From Primulina eburnea (Eukaryota > Streptophyta > Magnoliopsida > Lamiales > Gesneriaceae): DNA of 64,000 bases. This document shows, one piece after another, positions 58,321 through 64,000 of this stretch. Positions within the stretch are counted from its first letter, which is position 1, and every line of letters starts with the position of its first letter. Location of the stretch: contig NC_133101.1 in NCBI RefSeq assembly GCF_022965805.1, forward strand, positions 50,982,342-51,046,341, in the 5' to 3' direction. The notes under the pieces were generated by a model. The model was not told the origin of the DNA and made no database searches. It saw nothing but the letters and a program-made list of their open reading frames with translations. A program made the translations under genes and the position numbers.

Positions 58321-59358
58321 ATGGCTGACCACTTTGGTGATGAGAGTAGTCAGGGAAGTGTAGGTCGTTGGGGTGACCAGGACGATCGTAGGCGGCATCG
58401 TGACCATCGTCATCGTCGGGATGGTCCTAGGCGTTTCGATATGCATCGTTTCATGCAGATGGGGCCTAAGCCTCTAGTTGGTGGAGAGACTCCCGATGAT
58501 GCGGAGGATTGGTTAGAGCGCATGGAGAGTTGTTTTCGCGCATTCCAGTGCACCGATGAGCAGAAGATGGAGACCCTTAGTTTTCTTCTCGAGGGCCGTG
58601 CTCGCAGGTGGTGGCGATCGACTTCTGCGCCGATAGTTCAGTCGCAGGGTAGAGCGACGTGGGCCGATTTCCGTGCAGCGTTCATGCAGCTGTACTTTCC
58701 TCCAGCCCTTCGCCAGGCCAAGACGATTGAGCTCCTGAACCTTAAGCAGGGGAGTATGTCTGTTGATGAGTATCAGCAGAAATTCTTTGAGTTGTTACCC
58801 TTCGCTCCTCATATCAGTGGCAGTTCTGAAGCCAAGTACGATCATTTCCTTCAGGGCCTTAACCAGGAGATTTTTGATCGTGTCACCGTCTGTGATAATC
58901 CTACTTCGTACGATGGGTTGGTGAACCGGTGTCGTCAAGCAGAGATCAGTCTCCAGCGTGGTAGAGCTATTCTTTCTTCTAGACCTCCGAGTGTTTTGAG
59001 TCCTCGACCTCAGTCTTTTAAGAAGTCCGGTTCTTCTTCTTCTGGATCTGGATCAAGGTCTAGCGGTGTTGTTCGCTTTGGTGAGAAGAAGGATTCTTGT
59101 GCGCATTGTGGTAAGAACCATCCATCGGAGCAATGCCGATTAGCAGCAGGAGCTTGTTTTCAGTGCGGAGAGATGGGTCATATCAAGAAGAATTGTCCTC
59201 AGTTGCGAGGTGGAGCAGGATCTGGCTCCGGATCTCAGACGACTGTTCAGCAGAGGAGGCAAGGTCAGGCTGTGGGTAGTTCGAATCTTCGACCTCGTGC
59301 CCAAGGTCAGGTTTTTGCGCTGAACCAGGATCAGGCTGCAGATGAGAGTCAGAGATGA
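58321..59358 (+). CDS. gag: Element E Gag, intact
   Basis: The 345-codon ORF starts at ATG 58321, about 80 bp after the PBS, and ends with TGA at 59356-59358. An arginine, histidine and aspartate rich N-terminus (residues 1-45) precedes the retrotransposon Gag capsid-like domain (about 50-215) with DDAEDWLERMESCFRAF, LEGRARRWW and NLKQGSMSVDEYQQKFFELL. A serine-rich basic linker leads to a first cysteine cluster (C260, C263, C272) and the zinc knuckle C279, C282, H287, C292 (CFQCGEMGHIKKNC). The protein stops just after GQVFALNQDQA, the segment which in chromoviruses leads straight into the protease. Gag would package the element RNA. The absence of any stop or frameshift suggests recent selection or recent birth. 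Confidence 0.95.
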   Translation: MADHFGDESSQGSVGRWGDQDDRRRHRDHRHRRDGPRRFDMHRFMQMGPKPLVGGETPDDAEDWLERMESCFRAFQCTDEQKMETLSFLLEGRARRWWRSTSAPIVQSQGRATWADFRAAFMQLYFPPALRQAKTIELLNLKQGSMSVDEYQQKFFELLPFAPHISGSSEAKYDHFLQGLNQEIFDRVTVCDNPTSYDGLVNRCRQAEISLQRGRAILSSRPPSVLSPRPQSFKKSGSSSSGSGSRSSGVVRFGEKKDSCAHCGKNHPSEQCRLAAGACFQCGEMGHIKKNCPQLRGGAGSGSGSQTTVQQRRQGQAVGSSNLRPRAQGQVFALNQDQAADESQR

Positions 59359-59466
59359 GAGAATTGAAGCAACAATTGAGATGTAATAATGATGTTGTTT
59401 TTATTTCAGTTTTGTTCATTCTATAAACTTGATTTCGAGGACGAAATCTTTTTAAGGGGGGGAGAA
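59359..59466 (+). other. 3' internal tail and polypurine tract of element E
   Basis: About 108 bp follow gag, ending TTGATTTCGAGGACGAAATC and the purine tract TTAAGGGGGGGAGAA (59452-59466). This is the usual end of a Tekay-like internal region, now joined directly to gag, so pol was lost by one large internal deletion. Confidence 0.85.
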
Positions 59467-60811
59467 TGTAGTAGCCCGAATTCCAAATTGGGTAATTAAC
59501 GGAGTAATGGTGATTAAGAAGGTTTAATGTGTAATTTTGACCGAGTCATGACCGGACGGACCGAAGATGGTTCGGAAGCACCGAAGAGTTCGGAAGGTCC
59601 GAGGTGGGTTCGGTGGATCCGATCATGAGGTGTCAAGAGCAGCTGGACACGTGCATGTTCGGACGGTCCGAAGTGTATGATCGGAGGATCCGATCATGAG
59701 CTGTCAAGAGCCGATGGACACGTAAGAGTTCGGACGTTCCGAAGAGGGTTCGGACGATCCGAACATGGCCTATAAATAGTGGTCGGATTTCCTCATTTTG
59801 ACTCGCCAATTCAGAGAATTCCATAGCATTTCAGTCGTTTCTGACAGGTTCTAGTCTTGTTCCGAGATTTGGGCACTAGCGGGGAGCTGCTGGTCTTGTA
59901 GCAGAGCTGTGCTCTAGTTGGGAGCTAGCGGCATCAGCGGGCTAGCGACGGACGAAGGCTTGGATTAGACCTGTTGTCTGGTTGTTCCAGTGGATTAGGA
60001 TTGCTGTGATAGAGGTACGAAAGTACTATCCGAGATATCCTGGTTGAGTATACATTCTTATATGTGTTGCATGATTATGTGGTGCATTGATATATGTCAT
60101 ATGATGCATGCTATTATGTCACGGTTATTACTGCACGTTGCATTTCATGTTGAGCCGTATTCTCCTTTGAGATAGCCTTTACTGTTGAGCTGTATCTCTT
60201 TCGAGATAAGCTATATCTTGGGGCCGCTCAGCCCTGTCTTGTGGACGCATGGACACCGAGAGTACACAGTGGCCGACGGGTCGGGAGGGCTTCGGTGGTC
60301 CGGGACATTTTAGGTCCACGTCTGTCTTGTAGTGGATGCAGTGACCCAGAGGTGTACCGCGCGGCACTATCCACTTGGCGCCTCTAGACTGAGCATTGTT
60401 GAGATCCTTTTGTGACTCCTGTTTCTTGACTACCCCGGTATCATGATCATAGCATGTGCATTTCATATAGGTCTGTATACTCATACTTTTGTACTGGGCG
60501 TTCTTATCGCTCACGTCCTCGGTTTTGTTTATTCTTGGACACCCCATTCCCACGGGGCAGGCCTCAGGTTGGACAGCTCAGGAGGAGCAGGAGGAGGACG
60601 TTGAGTAGCTGGTTGGTTTAGTTTATCGGTATTGTTTTGATTCGATATGGTTGTATTGGATATTTTATTTGGAGTTATTCTAGACTTCGATTGGGTTGTA
60701 TAACTATTATTTTTTGTTGACTATTTCCGCTGTTATCTCTGATTATTGTTAATTAGGTTAATTGCATGCTTAGTTTTTGATTAGTAGGTGATTCTGGAAC
60801 GGGTCACTACA
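59467..60811 (+). repeat. 3' LTR of element E (1345 bp)
   Basis: It starts TGTAGTAGCCCGAATTCC and ends GGGTCACTACA. The only difference from the 5' LTR that I found is one fewer T in the run near 60710 (near 58121 in the 5' LTR). Confidence 0.95.
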
Positions 60812-60816
60812 GTACC

Positions 60817-60925
60817 TGAACTTTTTCAGCAGATTACGCTGAACCACAAGTAGTTATGTAGAGAGAGAGAGCAGTAAGAGGAAAGCAGGAACGAGTGATG
60901 AGTTTTTATTTGTTTGGAGAGTTTG
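60817..60925 (-). promoter_or_regulatory. Probable host 5' UTR first exon and splice donor (minus)
   Basis: Downstream of the TATA box on the minus strand lies a CT-rich leader (CTCTTACTGCTCTCTCTCTC), typical of plant 5' UTRs. It ends in AAAAGTTCAG followed by GTAC, a possible AG-GT donor. Element E inserted exactly here: GTACC is its TSD. No ATG-started coding frame is visible in this exon, so any protein would start further on. Confidence 0.4.
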
Positions 60926-60942
60926 AGAGCTTGGGTCAGTCT

Positions 60943-60956
60943 CTATTATATAGCCT
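60943..60956 (-). promoter_or_regulatory. Probable host TATA box (minus)
   Basis: The minus strand reads GGCTATATAATAGAGAC, with TATATAATA about 30-35 bp upstream of the start of the CT-rich leader. It is not part of an LTR I can identify. Confidence 0.5.
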
Positions 60957-61500
60957 GATTGCATCCATTTAAAAGGTCAAAGGTTTTCATCAATAGGAAG
61001 CCATATGAACCACCAACAGTCAGCCATATAAAGCACCAATAGCCAAACATGTTGAATGTCTCGCAGGAAATGTGAAAGGTCTCTCTTTCGGAAAAAAATA
61101 AATAATATATGAAAATGTGACATAGCCTAGGTGTGCAATTTTATATTTGATCGGACTTGATCGGTCCGACATTCGACGTACGCAAGTCGTGTTCGTATGC
61201 TTGCACACAAGTCAAGCCCTTTCCAATGCAAATCAATCCCTTGATTTGCACCCCTACGTAGACGCATGAGAGAGAGCCTCTTGACCAATAATTCTTCCTC
61301 TTGACCAATAATTTTTACACTTTCATAAAATATAACTCAATATAAGCTAAATTATACCACATTTATTTTCTTATGGCGGACAAACCCATCATTTTCAAAT
61401 TCCATTCACATAATCCTACAATCCACTACATGCATGGATATTCAAAGCTATACGAAAGGCTTTATGATAAAGTCCAACAGTTGAATTTTGTATATGATAG
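60957..61500 (-). promoter_or_regulatory. Probable host upstream promoter DNA
   Basis: Non-repetitive, moderately AT-rich DNA with a perfect 17-bp direct repeat CCTCTTGACCAATAATT at 61277-61293 and 61297-61313. Each copy carries a W-box core TTGACC overlapping a CCAAT box. No ORF or transposon motif is seen. Confidence 0.35.
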
Positions 61501-61899
61501 GTAGGTGTTACTATGTGAACCTTCCCTTGTGAAAGAACAATAATTAGCTGGTTGAGAGTAGACATGATGTCTTTGAACTGTACAACCGTTTGTGTGAATT
61601 AAGATATACTTCACACGTGAATCTTCTTGATACATTTAGTTATCATGATTGTGTTCGTTTTGGTCATGAAAACATTCTTAGTTCCGCAAAAGGGTCTAAA
61701 ATTGAGCCTTGCAATTCCTTCTAAGTTGCCTAACTTCTCTCTCACATATGTGATTATATATTGCTTCTCAGTAGAATAATTAAAAGCAGTAGGCTTATCC
61801 TCAACATTCACTACATCATAATAAGAATTTACTAGGGATAACTACCACAAAGATCCACCAAATCAGTGCAATTAGTTTATACCATTGAACTTAGTTCTT
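61501..61899 (-). other. Possible 3' non-coding region of copia L
   Basis: The minus strand continues beyond the RNase H C-terminus without a clear polypurine tract or LTR start. There are only short open frames. Confidence 0.35.
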
Positions 61900-64000
61900 G
61901 GGATATCAAGTCAGCGTAGGTTGCATTTTCATTTGCACCAATTTATTCTATAGGCTTAAGCCTTATTGACCTTGACGATTTCGCAACTAAATCTCTGTTC
62001 AATCCGTTAATTAGAGAATCCACTATATTATCCTTTGACTTTACGTAGTCAATAGAGATAATTCCAGTTGAGAATAATTGTCTAATAATATTGTGTCTAT
62101 GATCTATATGCCTAGATTTACCATTATACGTATTGTTTTGTTCCCTTACAATTGCATATTAGCTATCACAATGCATACAATCGGCACATATTTTTCCAAT
62201 ATTGTAACATCTTCTAGAATCGACGTAGCCATTCAGCCTCTTAAGCATGTTTTTCAAGAGTTATAATCTCATATTACATCATGAATCTGGCTATCAAAAT
62301 TTGTTTAGAAGATTCCACAGTTGCTGCACCTCCTAAAGTAAATACAAATCCACTTGTAGATTTTGAGTTTTCATATCAGATAACCACTTTACATCATTGT
62401 ATCTTTCAATACAACAGAATATCCAGTATAGTGCAATCCATGGTCACGAGTGTACCTTAACAATTTGATAATTGCTTTCTAGTGTTGAACACCTGGATTA
62501 CTCGTGAATCTGCTTAATTTGCTTACTGCATAAGCTATGTCTGGTCTTGTGCAACTCATTAAGTACATCAGACTTCCAATGTCTCGAGAGTATTTTAATT
62601 GAGAGATACTCTCACTTAGATTCTTTAATAGATGTTGAGTTATATCTATCAGGTTTCTAGCCAATAAAGAGTCATCCTTATTGAATTTATAAGGATTTTG
62701 TCCACATAATGTGGCTGACTTAGAACCCGCCCTTCTGATATTCTATGAATTTTAATTCCAGGGATCACGTAAGCTAAGCCCAAATCTTTCATGTCGATTT
62801 TCGAGTTTAAAAACCTTTTGGTGGATTTAATCATCTTATCTTTTTTCAAATGATAAGTATGTCATCTACGTAAAAAAATATAAAGTGAAATAACCATTTT
62901 CAGTGTTCTTTATGTCTACACATTTTCGCGTTCACTGAATTTAAATTCATTTTCTATCATGGCTTTGTAAAAAATTTCGTGTCATTGCTTTGGTGCTTGT
63001 TTTAAGTCATATAGAGACTTCACAAGTTTACAAAACTTATTTTCTTTCTCAGTCACAGAAAATATACCAGGTTGTTCCACGTAAATTTTATTTTCTAAAT
63101 CTTCAACTAGAAAATTTATCTTTACATCCATTTAGTGTACCTCAAGATTCCGCAAGGCGGAAATCACAAATATAACATGAATCGAGATTATTCTTGTTAC
63201 AAAAGAATAAGTGTCAATCCCTTCACATTGATAGTAACCTTTGATTACCAATTTGGCTTTACACTTATCTATGGTTACATCTGATTTCATTTTCTATTTG
63301 AAAAATTCATTTACAACCTAGTGGTTTGCTTCCCGGAGGAAGATCCACTAATTCGCATGTATGATTTTGTAAAAATAGATTCTATTTCGGAATTGATAAT
63401 ATCTTTCCATTAAGGCTGCCTATGAGATGAATTCATTGCTTCTTTGAAGCTTTGAGGTTCACTTTCCATTTTGAAAGTGATGAAATCCAGACCAAAATAT
63501 TTCTTTTTCCTAGCTCTCTTACTATGCCTAGGTTCAATATCATGGGTAACCTCTTGTTCTTTTTCAATTGTCTCGTGTAATCTTTTGGATAGATTTGGTT
63601 TTCCTTATATTTGCATGGAAACATGTGTTCAAAAAACGAAAAATTTCATAATTCTATTATCGTATTCTTGTGAATATCAGGTACTTGAGATTCATGTAAA
63701 AAAATGATAAGCGCTATTGTTTTGAGCATATCCAATAAAAATGCAATCAACAGTTTTTGTTATATCTTTAATTTTTTTGGTGTGGTAATGCTATCTTGGA
63801 AAAACACCTCCATACTCGCAAGTATTGGTAGGAATAAGTTTTTCCTTTCCATAACTCGTATGAACTTTTATCTTGCCTCTTTCGTGGTACCTCATTTAAA
63901 AAGTAATTTTCTATTAGAACAGCTTACCCCCCCCCCCCCCCCCCACATGTTTTGTAGTAAACTAGAACTTAATAATAATGCATTTATCATTTCTTTTAAG
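61900..64000 (-). pseudogene. pol: Element L: decayed Ty1/copia pol (integrase end, RT, RNase H)
   Basis: Reading the minus strand from 64000: integrase end (ELWKGKTYSYQYLRVW, near 63830), RT start (VDLPPGSKPLGCK, near 63320-63360), an NGCKDKF remnant of MDVKTAF (near 63115-63135), then KKDKMIKSTKRFL and DMKDLGLAYVIPGIKIHR (62849-62740), SRDIGSLMYLMSCTRPDIAY with SKLSRFTSNPGVQ (62590-62480), and the RNase H C-terminus VDSLINGLNRDLV (near 62025-61985). Numerous stops and frameshifts. The element runs off the right edge, and no LTR is identified. Confidence 0.88.
63927..63944 (+). repeat. Run of 18 C
   Basis: An uninterrupted poly-C tract (poly-G on the element L coding strand) in AT-rich DNA, between the integrase end and the window edge. 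Confidence 0.95.

Larger units (their letters stand above)
56877..60811 (+). mobile_element. Element E: young gag-only, non-autonomous chromovirus-type retrotransposon
   Basis: The complete 3935-bp element has LTRs at 56877-58222 and 59467-60811, the TSD GTACC (56872-56876 and 60812-60816), a PBS, one intact gag ORF and a polypurine tract. The internal region is 1244 bp and lacks protease, RT, RNase H and integrase. The LTRs appear identical except for one T in a T-run, so insertion is very recent. The arrangement fits the published concept of terminal-repeat retrotransposons with a gag domain (TR-GAG). Movement would need pol enzymes from an autonomous relative. Confidence 0.95.

Noticed and set aside
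56877..60811. Possibility that the two E LTRs are an assembly-made tandem duplication
   Set aside because: The LTRs flank a PBS, gag and polypurine tract in correct order, and the outer flanks carry a matching 5-bp TSD, as expected of a true insertion. The T-run difference could still be a sequencing error.
11674..60816. Identical TSD GTACC for solo LTR I and element E
   Set aside because: Two matches of a 5-mer among six TSDs is weak, the flanking bases differ, and there is no reason to infer a shared target specificity without more insertions.
63927..63944. 18-base C run as a biological signal
   Set aside because: It lies in decayed pol and most simply reflects slippage or a sequencing/assembly artefact.
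1..64000. tRNA, rRNA or organelle-derived segments
   Set aside because: I saw no cloverleaf with A and B boxes, no rRNA core motif and no plastid gene. The tRNA-like matches are only retrotransposon primer-binding sites.

Overview
The window is plant nuclear DNA, almost certainly from a eudicot. It is a repeat-dense intergenic block made nearly entirely of LTR retrotransposons of the Ty1/copia and Ty3/gypsy (Athila-type and chromovirus) groups. The evidence is plant-type gag, pol and chromodomain motifs, primer-binding sites for initiator-methionine and aspartate tRNAs, 5-bp target-site duplications (TSDs), AT-rich filler and no complete host gene. A Lamiales-like asterid is a weak guess from the style of the repeats and cannot be established here.

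Layout from left to right (letters are local names). 60-985: decayed copia reverse transcriptase (+). 1480-10988: relic copia H (+; LTR/leader and gag), split by non-autonomous gypsy element A (1919-9832, TSD CTAGA) with very long LTRs. 10989-11678 and 23426-23490: gag of old copia G (-), split by a minus-strand solo chromovirus LTR, I (11679-23420, TSD GTACC). That solo LTR is itself split in its TATA region by a young copia element B (13236-23094, TSD TATAT). 23491-26401: leader and LTR of G, with an inverted pair of MITE-like sequences. 26407-48936: a 22.5-kb Athila-type element C (TSD CATAA), inserted in the G LTR. C is interrupted in pol by chromovirus D (31276-39874, TSD GATGT) and in its third ORF by solo LTR J (about 42776-45599). 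48937-49870: rest of the G LTR. About 49931-53036: 3' part of chromovirus-like element K. 53037-55987: copia F leader and LTR (-). 55988-61500: probable host promoter, 5' UTR and exon fragments on the minus strand, invaded by the gag-only element E (56877-60811, TSD GTACC), whose LTRs are almost identical. 61900-64000: decayed copia pol (-).

Only B and E look recently active. B has LTRs about 99 percent identical and one 4-bp duplication breaking gag-pol. E has an intact 345-residue Gag, no pol, and LTRs that differ by one T in a homopolymer, so it would have to move using enzymes supplied by another element.

The most unusual pattern is shared architecture. LTRs of C, D, I and E carry clusters of paired GC-rich palindromes 80-370 bp from the LTR start, upstream of the TATA box where one is visible. 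C has a further copy just before its third ORF. A second pattern is a repeated ATATTATT/hairpin array in the untranslated leader of B that is also recognisable in the diverged leader of G.
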